Assembly: GCA_963730225.1 (NCBI GenBank)
Contig: CAVSQX010000004.1
Location: forward strand, 124,001-188,000
Source of the DNA: CAVSQX01 sp963730225
GTDB lineage: Bacteria > Planctomycetota > Phycisphaerae > Tepidisphaerales > Tepidisphaeraceae
DNA: 64,000 nucleotides
Direction: 5' to 3'
Positions 29,138 to 37,035 of the stretch are shown here, one piece after another. The position numbers were made by a program, and so were the translations under genes. Below the pieces are notes generated by a model that searched no databases, was not told where the DNA came from, and worked only from the letters and a program-made list of their open reading frames with translations. Numbering within the stretch: the first letter of the stretch is position 1; each line of letters starts with the position of its first letter.

Positions 29138-29755
29138 TTATCGCTTCTTCCCTTTCCCATCCATCGCCGATCGGCGGAGGCACATGAACAATTCATACGC
29201 ATCGTCCCCCTTCGCATGATGCTCCAAAAACTTCTGCGCTTCCTCCAGCGAAGTCTCTTCTTCCAGGACGCCTTCGTCGCGCAGGAATCTCAGCATTTCA
29301 TCATCCACCGGAATCGCCGCGCCGTCGAATGCCATCAGCATCACGTACGCCTCCACAAACGGATGAATCTCCGGCAGCTCCCGAAGAAACTGCCGCGCGT
29401 CTTTCTTGCTCACCGATTTCAGCCGGTCCAGGCTCAGCGTGTGCTCGCGCTCAAAGATGTTGTTCAGCGACTGTGTGATCATCGCCACGCGCTTTTCGAT
29501 TTGCGGATAGCGCGCGCCCAACAGCTCCTGAATCTCCAGATCGGTGGCGACGCGCAGCTCGTTGAGATCGACGAACTCGCGATTGATCGCCTTCATCGCC
29601 TCGTCGGCTTTGCCGTCGGGCACGTCGAAGCTCATCGCCGCCCGCACCAGCGTCCGCAGCGCGTCCACCGGCTCGCGGGCCGGAGGCTTTTCTTCGCGCA
29701 TCAGCTTCCGCAGCAGCGATTTGAGCGTTTCGGCGTGTTTGGTGGTGTTTTTCAT
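29138..29755 (-). CDS. Helix-hairpin-helix endonuclease III-like protein (probable)
   Basis: A 205-residue helical protein from the ATG at 29755; a TTG eight codons upstream is an alternative overlapping rbfA. A charged N-terminus precedes FVDLNELRVATDLEIQELLG and a segment, LRELPEIHPFVEAYVMLMAFDGAAIPVDDEML, which resembles the HhH and the following part of the HhH-GPD fold (PxVEAY..PVDD). The iron-sulphur cysteines and the catalytic Lys of endonuclease III are not evident, so it may bind nucleic acid without glycosylase activity. Its place right after rbfA suggests a role in RNA or ribosome metabolism. This assignment is inference. Confidence 0.5.
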   Translation of the reverse strand: MKNTTKHAETLKSLLRKLMREEKPPAREPVDALRTLVRAAMSFDVPDGKADEAMKAINREFVDLNELRVATDLEIQELLGARYPQIEKRVAMITQSLNNIFEREHTLSLDRLKSVSKKDARQFLRELPEIHPFVEAYVMLMAFDGAAIPVDDEMLRFLRDEGVLEEETSLEEAQKFLEHHAKGDDAYELFMCLRRSAMDGKGKKR

Positions 29756-29762
29756 TCCGGTT

Positions 29763-30185
29763 TCAATGTCCGTGGTCAAGGTTTTCCGTTCCTTCGTTAG
29801 TGGCCGCCTGGCTCTGGGCCCGGCGGCGGTCCAATTCCGCGTTCTCTTCCGACACTTTCCGCAGAAGGTCCATCACTTCCAGTTCCTTCTTCAAATTCTC
29901 GTCCAGATGGAACTTCAAAAACGGCGCCTGTCGCAGGGTTAACGCACGGGTGAGCTTCGCCCGCAGCAAACCCGCCGAGTGCCGCAGCGCGTTCAGCGCC
30001 GCGGTCTGCTGTCCCGCCGTGCCCATGATCGTGACATACACATCCGCGATCGACAAATCCGGGCTGATTTTCACCCGCGTGATGCTTGGCATGCCCGTGA
30101 GGCGCGGATCCTGAAGATCGCGCAGGATCATCATCGCCAGCTCCCGCTGGATCAGACTGCCGAGCATTTCGGTTCGTCGCGACAA
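29763..30185 (-). CDS. rbfA: Ribosome-binding factor A
   Basis: A 140-residue RbfA. The KH-like core is clear: LIQRELAMMILRDLQDPRL near the start, SITRVKISPDLSIADVYVTI, then LRHSAGLLRAKLTRALTLRQAPFLKFHLDE-type sequence. RbfA binds the 30S subunit during late maturation of 16S rRNA. The first codon may be TTG at 30185 or ATG at 30167. It lies downstream of nusA-infB-DUF503 in the classical order; a short inverted repeat separates it from DUF503. Confidence 0.9.
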   Translation of the reverse strand: MSRRTEMLGSLIQRELAMMILRDLQDPRLTGMPSITRVKISPDLSIADVYVTIMGTAGQQTAALNALRHSAGLLRAKLTRALTLRQAPFLKFHLDENLKKELEVMDLLRKVSEENAELDRRRAQSQAATNEGTENLDHGH

Positions 30186-30197
30186 GGGGATATTGCG

Positions 30198-30242
30198 TAT
30201 TGATTATTGATTAAAAGGTTACGGAATAATCAATAATCAATA
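30198..30242. repeat. Perfect 15-bp inverted repeat of the TATTGATTATT family
   Basis: TATTGATTATTGATT at 30198-30212 pairs exactly with 30228-30242 around a 15-base spacer. A 17-base stretch on the minus strand (30219-30235, TATTGATTATTCCGTAA) is identical to the left end of the element in front of groES (60900-60916). It lies between DUF503 and rbfA, inside a co-directional cluster. Confidence 0.75.
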
Positions 30243-30249
30243 TCTCCTT

Positions 30250-30531
30250 TCAAAGCATTTCCAACTGATAATCCAGCAAATCCACGCTCGTCACCGTTCT
30301 CACAAAATCCACCAGCTTGCTCAGCGCCCCCTCCACATACGCTCGATCGTTGGCCACCATCGCCAGAGCGAGGATCGACCGCCGATGCTCGTTCAAGGCT
30401 CCAACTTCGGCGATGGAAACGTTGTGCCCGTGTGCGATGCGGTCTTTCAGGCTCTTGATCACCCGACGCTTGTCCTTCAGCGACATCGCGTCGCCAATGC
30501 CCAGTTCCAGCTGCAAAATGCCGATGGTCAT
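30250..30531 (-). CDS. DUF503 (YlxP-like) protein
   Basis: A 93-residue DUF503 protein. It starts IGILQLELGIGDAMSLKDKRR and continues VIKSLKDRIAHGHNVSIAEVG, both conserved in the family. DUF503/YlxP genes sit between infB and rbfA in many bacteria, exactly as here, and are thought to act in ribosome biogenesis. The start lies 14 bases after the infB stop. Confidence 0.88.
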   Translation of the reverse strand: MTIGILQLELGIGDAMSLKDKRRVIKSLKDRIAHGHNVSIAEVGALNEHRRSILALAMVANDRAYVEGALSKLVDFVRTVTSVDLLDYQLEML

Positions 30532-30544
30532 GCCAGGGAGAACT

Positions 30545-33358
30545 TCACAGCGTTCTCTGAATGGTTTCCTTCACGTACGCTTCGAGCACGTCGCCGATTT
30601 TGATGTCGTCGTATCCGGCGATCTTGATGCCGCACTCGAAGCCGGCTTTGACTTCCTTGACGTCGTCCTTGAGCCGCTTGAGCGTTTCGATGTTCAAATC
30701 TTCGGTGATGATCACGCCGTTGCGCGACAGGCGAATCTTGCTGCCGCGCTGAATGTGCCCGTCGGTGACGAAACACCCGGCGATGTTGCCCACCTTGCTG
30801 AACTTGAACACCTGGCGAATCTCGGCGTGGCCGTGCAGCTTCTCGCGCACCTCCGGCTCCAACATGCCCGACAACGCCTTCTTCAAATCGTCGAAAATCT
30901 CGTAAATCACCCGGTAAATCCGAATCTCCACGCGCCGCTGCTCGGCCATCGCCCGGGCCGGCTCGTCGGGCGTTACGTGGAAACCGATGATCACCGCGCT
31001 GGACGCACTGGCCAATTCCACGTCGCTCTCGTTGATCGCACCCACCGCGGCGTGAATCACGCGCACCTTCACCTCGTCGGTGTTCTGATCCATCACCGTC
31101 TTGGACAGCGTCTCCACCGATCCCTGCACGTCGCCCTTGATGATCAGGTTGATCGTCTTGACATCCCCCGCCTTCATCGTCTCGAACAGATTCTCCAGCG
31201 TGACGCGCCCCTGCCCGGCCAGTTGCGATCGGCGATCGCTCACTTCGCGCTCCTCGGCAATGGTGCGCGCCCGCTCCATGCCTTCGACCTGATAGATCTT
31301 GTCGCCCGCCGACGGCATCTCGTTCAAACCGCTGACGAGGACCGGCATGCTCGGCCCCGCTTCGCTGACCGGCTCGCCGCGATCGTTGGCCAGGCTTCGC
31401 ACCCGCCCGTATCCCGGCCCCGACAGCACGATATCCCCCGGCCGCAGCGTGCCATCCTGCACCAGCACCGTGGCGATCGGGCCCAAACCAGGATCCATGC
31501 GCGATTCGATCACCGTGCCGCGCGCCGGTGCGGCCGGATCGGCCTTGAGCTCCAGCAACGCCGCCTGGTAATCCAGAACTTCCAGCAGATCGTTGATGCC
31601 CTGCCCGGTGATCGCGCTGGTTCGCACCACTTCCGTCTCACCGCCGTATTCCACCGGATTCAATCCGTTCTCGGCCAATTGTCCCAGCGCCATGTTCGGA
31701 TTGGCGTCGGCCCGATCGATCTTGTTCAGCGCCACCACGATCGGCACCCCCGCCGCCTTGGCGTGATTGATCGATTCGATCGTCTGCGGCTGCACGCCTT
31801 CCGCCGCCGAAACCACCAGCACCACCACATCCGTCATGTTCGCGCCGCGCGCTCTCATGCTGGTGAACGCCTGATGCCCCGGCGTATCGATGAACGTGAT
31901 GCGCTTTTCCGATTCGCCTTTGCCGACCGTCACCATCCACGCCGCCGTGTGCTGCGTGATTCCCCCCGCCTCGCCGGCGGCGACGTTGGCGTTGCGAATC
32001 TTGTCCAGCAGCGATGTCTTTCCGTGATCGACGTGACCCAGAATCGTCACCACCGGTGGACGCGGCCTCAGCGCCGACGCATCCACCTCGCGCTTCTGGA
32101 ATTCCGCCGTCAGCAGCTCTTCCTGCGTCGCCTCACGCCGAATGCGTAATTCCAATCCGTACTCCAGCGCGATCGCTTCGGCCATCGAACGCTCCAGCCC
32201 CTGGTTCACCGACGACACGCCGGCGCTCATCAACTTGGCGATCAGATCGTTGCTCTTGATCCCCAGCACCGCCGACAACGTGCGAACCGTAATCGGCTCC
32301 TCGATCTCAACCGGCTCGCCTTTCTCGATGGTGGTTTTGGCCACCGCGTGCTGCCCGCGGCCGGAAACCTGCTTGAGATGCCGATCGCGCTCCGCCCGGC
32401 TGTGGGTGGCGGCGTTGAGCGCGTCGCGCCGGGCGATCAAATCCGCCTCGGTGAATTCGCGCAGCTTCTCCACCGCTTCCCCGCGCCGTCCGTCCAGCCC
32501 GCGCCGGCGCGTCGACAGCGATTTCTTCGCCGCCGCTGATTTCTTCTTCTCCTCCTCATCCTCATCCGTCCGTATGACGCCTCCCCCGCCACGGGCCTTG
32601 GCTTGAACGAATGCCGGTGAATCGGCGCCGGGCGCTGCGCCTCCCGGCGGCGGGCGCAGATTCTTCGCGCGCGGCGTCGGCACATTCTCGGGCGATTCCT
32701 CACGCACAATCCGCGGTCCCTCGATGGTCGCGGGCTTGGGCACCAGAAGTTTCGGCGGTGGCACGGGCTTGCGTTCCGTCGCCGGACCCTGCCGATCCGC
32801 CAACGTGATCGTCTTGCGAAGTTGCGGACGTGAATCCATCGCCGCCGGTGGATGAACCGCGGGATGTTGAACCGCAGCCGCCGGCGGCGCTGCAATCTTC
32901 GGTGCAGCCAGCGGCGGCGGCGGGGCTTTGACCACTTCCGCAACCACCGCCGCAGGCGGCGGTGGCGCGGGCGGTGGCGCCGGCGGCGCAATCGGCGGCG
33001 CTGCGATCGCCGGCGGCGCTTCGATAATCGGAGCCACCATTGGCGGCGGTTCCGGGGCAATCGGTGGTGCGATGGTTTCCTGCGGAAGCGGCATCGCTTC
33101 CAGGTCGGCAATTTTCTTTCGGATCGGACGCTTCGCTTTGGGCGCCTCCTCCGCCGGCGGGGCTTCCTCCACCGCCGTGGCCACGCCCCCGCCGTTGGCG
33201 AACCACTCGCGCACCGTCTCGGCCAACCCCAGACTCAGCACCGTCATGTGATTGGGCACCTTCTCGGCCAAACCTTCATCGCGGCACTTGGCGAGAATCG
33301 CCTTGCTTTCCACGCCCAATTCTTTTGCCAACTGGTTGACTCGGATGCCTTTGCTCAA
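30545..33358 (-). CDS. infB: Translation initiation factor IF-2
   Basis: A 937-residue IF-2. The N-domain begins SKGIRVNQLAKELGVESK; a long Pro/Ala-rich linker follows (residues about 70-290). The GTPase carries G1 LGHVDHGKTSLLD, G3 DTPGHQAFTSM and G4 ALNKIDR, then domains II-IV. IF-2 places initiator tRNA on the ribosome. A GTG at 33388 gives the longest frame, but TTG at 33358 has GGAG six bases upstream and makes the usual short start before the KGIRV helix, so I choose it. The gene is 60 bases downstream of nusA. Confidence 0.93.
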   Translation of the reverse strand: MSKGIRVNQLAKELGVESKAILAKCRDEGLAEKVPNHMTVLSLGLAETVREWFANGGGVATAVEEAPPAEEAPKAKRPIRKKIADLEAMPLPQETIAPPIAPEPPPMVAPIIEAPPAIAAPPIAPPAPPPAPPPPAAVVAEVVKAPPPPLAAPKIAAPPAAAVQHPAVHPPAAMDSRPQLRKTITLADRQGPATERKPVPPPKLLVPKPATIEGPRIVREESPENVPTPRAKNLRPPPGGAAPGADSPAFVQAKARGGGGVIRTDEDEEEKKKSAAAKKSLSTRRRGLDGRRGEAVEKLREFTEADLIARRDALNAATHSRAERDRHLKQVSGRGQHAVAKTTIEKGEPVEIEEPITVRTLSAVLGIKSNDLIAKLMSAGVSSVNQGLERSMAEAIALEYGLELRIRREATQEELLTAEFQKREVDASALRPRPPVVTILGHVDHGKTSLLDKIRNANVAAGEAGGITQHTAAWMVTVGKGESEKRITFIDTPGHQAFTSMRARGANMTDVVVLVVSAAEGVQPQTIESINHAKAAGVPIVVALNKIDRADANPNMALGQLAENGLNPVEYGGETEVVRTSAITGQGINDLLEVLDYQAALLELKADPAAPARGTVIESRMDPGLGPIATVLVQDGTLRPGDIVLSGPGYGRVRSLANDRGEPVSEAGPSMPVLVSGLNEMPSAGDKIYQVEGMERARTIAEEREVSDRRSQLAGQGRVTLENLFETMKAGDVKTINLIIKGDVQGSVETLSKTVMDQNTDEVKVRVIHAAVGAINESDVELASASSAVIIGFHVTPDEPARAMAEQRRVEIRIYRVIYEIFDDLKKALSGMLEPEVREKLHGHAEIRQVFKFSKVGNIAGCFVTDGHIQRGSKIRLSRNGVIITEDLNIETLKRLKDDVKEVKAGFECGIKIAGYDDIKIGDVLEAYVKETIQRTL

Positions 33359-33418
33359 AACGATCTCCAAAAACTTGTTCGACTCCACACACGACGGCCC
33401 AACCGGGCCGCATGCTTG

Positions 33419-34975
33419 TTATTCTGAAACCGGCGGATCAAGCCGCCCTTCCGCCAGCGCGGCGGTATTTTCCTCTTCATCTTCTTCCACAAATTTCGGT
33501 TCGTCCGCCGGAACAGTTCCCTGAATCGCCTGTTCTTCGACGGACAATTCATCCGCCGACGCCACAACCTTTTCGTCGTGCACGATCACTTCCGGCGCGC
33601 CTCCGGCCGCCGCCTCCATGGGAGCCGGCGTGCGATCGGCGTCGATGCCGCCGTCGGCCGGCGGTTCGGGTTCGGCGGACGCCTGCTGGAGCAATGGGTT
33701 GGCAAAAGCGCGGGAATCCTCTCCGCGACGGGCCGACGCCGAGGTCAGACCCGCCGCCTCCATCGCGGCCCGCTCGGTGGCTTTCTTGGCCGCCTCCAAA
33801 GCCTTCTTCGCCTCCTGCTCGGTCGCCACAATCTTCGCCTCCACCGCGCACTTCTCGACCACCTGCTGCGCCTGATCTTCGGTCAGCCCCAGCTCTTCCA
33901 TCAGCGGGCCCGTGCCGACTTCTTCGATGTCGCGCACGTCGATCAATCCCAGCGCGATCGCCTTGTCGATGTGCTCCTGCGTCAGCCCCTCGATGCTCTT
34001 GAGCGTCTGATCCACGCGCCCCACGCCGGCCTGGAATTCCGGCGGGGTGAGGATGTCGATGTCCCAGCCGGTCAGCCGGGCCGCCAGGCGAACGTTCTGT
34101 CCGCGCTTGCCGATCGCCAGCGAAAGTTGATCGTCGTTGACGACCACCGTCGCCCGACCCAACTCGAAGCACAGCGACACTTCCGCCACCTCGGCGGGCT
34201 TGAGCGCATTGCTGATCAGAATCTGCGAGGATTCGTTCCAGCGCACGATGTCGATCTTCTCGCCGCCCAATTCATCGACGATGTTTTTGATTCGGCTGCC
34301 GCGCACACCGACGCACGCGCCCACCGCGTCCACCTTGCTGTCGATCGACGACACCGCCAGCTTGGTCCGATGCCCCGGCTCACGGGCCAGCGCTTTGATT
34401 TCGATGGTGCGCTCGCCGACTTCGGGAACTTCGCGCTCGAACAACCGGCGAATCAATTCCGGATGGCTGCGGCTGAGAATGATCTTCACCGCCGACGGTG
34501 TGTCGCGCACTTCCAAAATCAATCCCTGAATGCGTTCGCCGACCTGGTGCGATTCGCCGGGAATCTGCTCGCTGCGCGGCAGAATTCCTTCGTTTCGCCC
34601 GATGGTCACGATCATGCTGCCGCCCTCGAACCGGGCGATGGTGCCGGTGACAATCGTGCCGACGCGGTCCTTGTATTCCTCGTAGATGCTGCCACGCTCA
34701 TCCTGGCGGATCAGTTGAATCATCACCTGCTTGGCCGTCTGGGCGGCGATTCGGCCCAGCGCCGACAGCGGAATCGCCGTGCCGTTGCGGGCCACCGAAA
34801 TATCGCCGCTGACTCGATCCACCGTCACCTGAAACTCCGCCGTGTCTTCCGTGTTGAACTGCTTCCGCAGCGCCGAGGCGATGGCCTGCTCGACGTCGGT
34901 GTAAACCTGTTCCCGTTCGATATTCTTATCCCGCGCAATCGCATCGACGATTCGCATCAATTCTGGATTCGGCAT
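33419..34975 (-). CDS. nusA: Transcription termination/antitermination factor NusA
   Basis: A 518-residue NusA. Domains in order: N-terminal RNA polymerase-binding domain (LMRIVDAIARDKNIEREQVY), S1 (GTIVTGTIARFEGGSMIVTIG), KH1 and KH2 (CVGVRGSRIKNIVDELGGEKIDIV, LAIGKRGQNVRLAARLTGWDIDI), one helix-hairpin-helix acidic-repeat-like segment (GLTEDQAQQVVEKC) and a long acidic tail typical of non-proteobacteria. The ATG at 34975 is preceded by GAGGAG. It heads the nusA-infB-DUF503-rbfA cluster; the usual upstream rimP is absent. Confidence 0.95.
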   Translation of the reverse strand: MPNPELMRIVDAIARDKNIEREQVYTDVEQAIASALRKQFNTEDTAEFQVTVDRVSGDISVARNGTAIPLSALGRIAAQTAKQVMIQLIRQDERGSIYEEYKDRVGTIVTGTIARFEGGSMIVTIGRNEGILPRSEQIPGESHQVGERIQGLILEVRDTPSAVKIILSRSHPELIRRLFEREVPEVGERTIEIKALAREPGHRTKLAVSSIDSKVDAVGACVGVRGSRIKNIVDELGGEKIDIVRWNESSQILISNALKPAEVAEVSLCFELGRATVVVNDDQLSLAIGKRGQNVRLAARLTGWDIDILTPPEFQAGVGRVDQTLKSIEGLTQEHIDKAIALGLIDVRDIEEVGTGPLMEELGLTEDQAQQVVEKCAVEAKIVATEQEAKKALEAAKKATERAAMEAAGLTSASARRGEDSRAFANPLLQQASAEPEPPADGGIDADRTPAPMEAAAGGAPEVIVHDEKVVASADELSVEEQAIQGTVPADEPKFVEEDEEENTAALAEGRLDPPVSE

Positions 34976-35144
34976 AACTCCTCGCTATTCAGTTGGTATT
35001 CAGTTGTCACCAATCCACAAAAAAGTTCGGGCCGCCAAATCTGGCAGCCCACATCCTCGAGAAGCTCGTCGCCAACAGCGACACCCCTAACCGGTGAGGA
35101 TATTTTTCCTCCGGCCAGGGGCCAACTCGAAAATGGAGCCGGGC

Positions 35145-36401
35145 TCATGCAAGTGCATGGCTCGACTCTTTCAGGCCTGCGCCATCGCCTCGGGTGGCGG
35201 AGACGCTCAGGTTCAGCCCGGTCGCTCCGGGCTCGAAAAAATGGGCTTTCCGCACGTCCGCATACACCGTCGCCGCGGCGCCCATCGCCAAGCCACCCTG
35301 GGCTTCGGTTCGTCCAACCACGTAATCGTGCAAAGCGGTGGCCATGTACACATCCATATTATTGCCCAGTGGCTCGATCACATTCAACTTCACCTGCATC
35401 GGCAGCGAATCTTGCCCATTATCCAGCGGACGCATGTGCAAATGCTCGGGCCGAATTCCCAGCACAATGTGGCTGCCGACCTTGCCGGCCAGCACATCCC
35501 GCATCCGCTGGGGAACCTTGAGCCTAAACCCGTTGCCCGGCAACGTCAACTCGCCGACCCAAACCACCGGCTCATCCGACGCCTTTTCCCCGCCCACGCT
35601 TGCCTGCCGGGCGTTTTCCAGCTTCCCTTCCTCAAACACCATCTGTCCGTCCACCAGCTTGATCGCCCCGTCAAAAAAATTCATCGGCGGCATGCCGATG
35701 AAACCCGCCACGAACCGATTGGTCGGCCAATTGTAGGTGTTCAACGGCGTATCCGACTGCTGAATCAACCCATCCTTCATCACCACGATGCGATCGCCCA
35801 GCGTCATCGCTTCTTCCTGATCGTGGGTGACATAAATGGTGGTGGTCTTGAGCCGCTGGTGCAGCCGCTTCAGTTCCGCCCGGGTGGTGACGCGCAATTT
35901 CGCATCCAGATTGGAAAGCGGCTCGTCGAACAAAAACGCCGCCGGTTCGCGCACGATCGCCCGGCCCACCGCCACGCGCTGCCGCTGCCCGCCCGAAAGC
36001 GCCTTGGGACGCCGATCCAGCAAATGCTCGATATCCAGAATCTTGGCCGCCTGCATCACCCGCTGCTGAATCTGCTTCCGCGGCATCCCGCGCAGCTTCA
36101 GCCCAAACGCCATGTTCTTGTACACCGTCATGTGCGGATAGAGCGCGTAGTTCTGAAACACCATCGCGATGTCCCGATCCTTGGGCGCAACATCGTTCAC
36201 CACGCGCTCGCCGATGCGAATAACCCCTTCAGAGATTTCCTCCAACCCCGCCACCATCCGCAGCGTCGTGCTTTTTCCGCAGCCCGACGGCCCCACCAGC
36301 ACGATGAATTCCTGGTCCTTGATTTGCAAATCGACGGCGTTCACCGCGCGCACGCCGCCCGGATAAACCTTGCTCACTTTTTCCAGTTCGACTTTGGCCA
36401 T
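35145..36401 (-). CDS. MalK/UgpC-type ABC transporter ATP-binding protein
   Basis: A 418-residue ATPase of the carbohydrate-uptake CUT1 type. Walker A is VGPSGCGKSTTLRMVAGLE, Q-loop VFQNYALYPHMTV, signature LSGGQRQRVAVGRA, Walker B AAFLFDEPLSNLDAKLR, H-loop YVTHDQEEAMT. The C-terminal MalK-type regulatory (TOBE) domain includes IVLGIRPEHLHM. Such a subunit often serves several sugar permeases. No permease or binding-protein gene is adjacent, so it is probably a shared ATPase. The ATG at 36401 has GGAG seven bases upstream and a strong promoter. Confidence 0.9.
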   Translation of the reverse strand: MAKVELEKVSKVYPGGVRAVNAVDLQIKDQEFIVLVGPSGCGKSTTLRMVAGLEEISEGVIRIGERVVNDVAPKDRDIAMVFQNYALYPHMTVYKNMAFGLKLRGMPRKQIQQRVMQAAKILDIEHLLDRRPKALSGGQRQRVAVGRAIVREPAAFLFDEPLSNLDAKLRVTTRAELKRLHQRLKTTTIYVTHDQEEAMTLGDRIVVMKDGLIQQSDTPLNTYNWPTNRFVAGFIGMPPMNFFDGAIKLVDGQMVFEEGKLENARQASVGGEKASDEPVVWVGELTLPGNGFRLKVPQRMRDVLAGKVGSHIVLGIRPEHLHMRPLDNGQDSLPMQVKLNVIEPLGNNMDVYMATALHDYVVGRTEAQGGLAMGAAATVYADVRKAHFFEPGATGLNLSVSATRGDGAGLKESSHALA

Positions 36402-36453
36402 GCTGCACAGCTCCGCAAAATTCCGTCCGTCGCAACCGCCGAGGGGAAAATTG

Positions 36454-36481
36454 ATTATACTAAAGCCGGCAGGTCGGTCAA
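36454..36481 (-). promoter_or_regulatory. Strong sigma70-like promoter of the ABC ATPase gene
   Basis: On the minus strand TTGACC (36476-36481) and a perfect TATAAT (36454-36459) are 16 bases apart. The expected start near 36447 leaves a leader of about 46 bases with a Shine-Dalgarno. Confidence 0.65.
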
Positions 36482-36497
36482 AGCTGGAGCCAAACTC

Positions 36498-36833
36498 ATG
36501 TCCATACCGGTCACCACCACCTTCACCATCGAAGGATACCGAATCCGCCAGTATCTGGGCATCGTGCGCGGCCTGATCGTCCGTTCGCCAACGATTGCAC
36601 AGGGAATCATGGGCGGATTGAAGTCGATAATCGGCGGGCAAGTCGGAGCGTACACGCAAATGTGCGAGCAAACCCGCCAGCAGGCGTACGATCTTCTGGT
36701 CGATCACGCCCGCGCCCTGGGCGCCAACGCCATCGTCGGCCTGCGTTACGATGCCTCCGAAATCGGCGGAAAAATCGCCGCCACCGAAGTGCTCTGCTAC
36801 GGCACCGCCGTCGTTATCGAACCCGAGACGTAA
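36498..36833 (+). CDS. YbjQ/UPF0145-family protein
   Basis: A 111-residue UPF0145 protein. It matches the family in TTFTIEGYRIRQYLGIVRG, then QTRQQAYDLLVDHARALGANAIVGLRYDAS and the end TEVLCYGTAVVIEP. The family is called heavy-metal-binding-like and forms pentamers in structures; the role is unknown. The ATG at 36498 lies 96 bases from the divergent ABC ATPase gene. Confidence 0.85.
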   Translation: MSIPVTTTFTIEGYRIRQYLGIVRGLIVRSPTIAQGIMGGLKSIIGGQVGAYTQMCEQTRQQAYDLLVDHARALGANAIVGLRYDASEIGGKIAATEVLCYGTAVVIEPET

Positions 36834-37035
36834 CCCTTCACGTCCCATCTCGCGTTTCTTCCTTCGGATCGGCCGGTCTTCCGAGCGGTTTTAAACTGAA
36901 CTGTGTTGCTTTTGCCGCCGCCAACAGATAGATTTCCCCCCGCGGCTGAAACTTGTCGGGTGTAAATTTGAATGCAACTCCCTGGTTTCTCAGGGACATT
37001 TCGCAAGCCAGCCGCATCAATTCTCAGGAGCAGGG

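Noticed and set aside
30317..32149. Long plus-strand open frame opposite infB
   Set aside because: The opposite strand encodes a complete IF-2; this frame has no recognisable domain, no ribosome binding site and biased Arg/His content.
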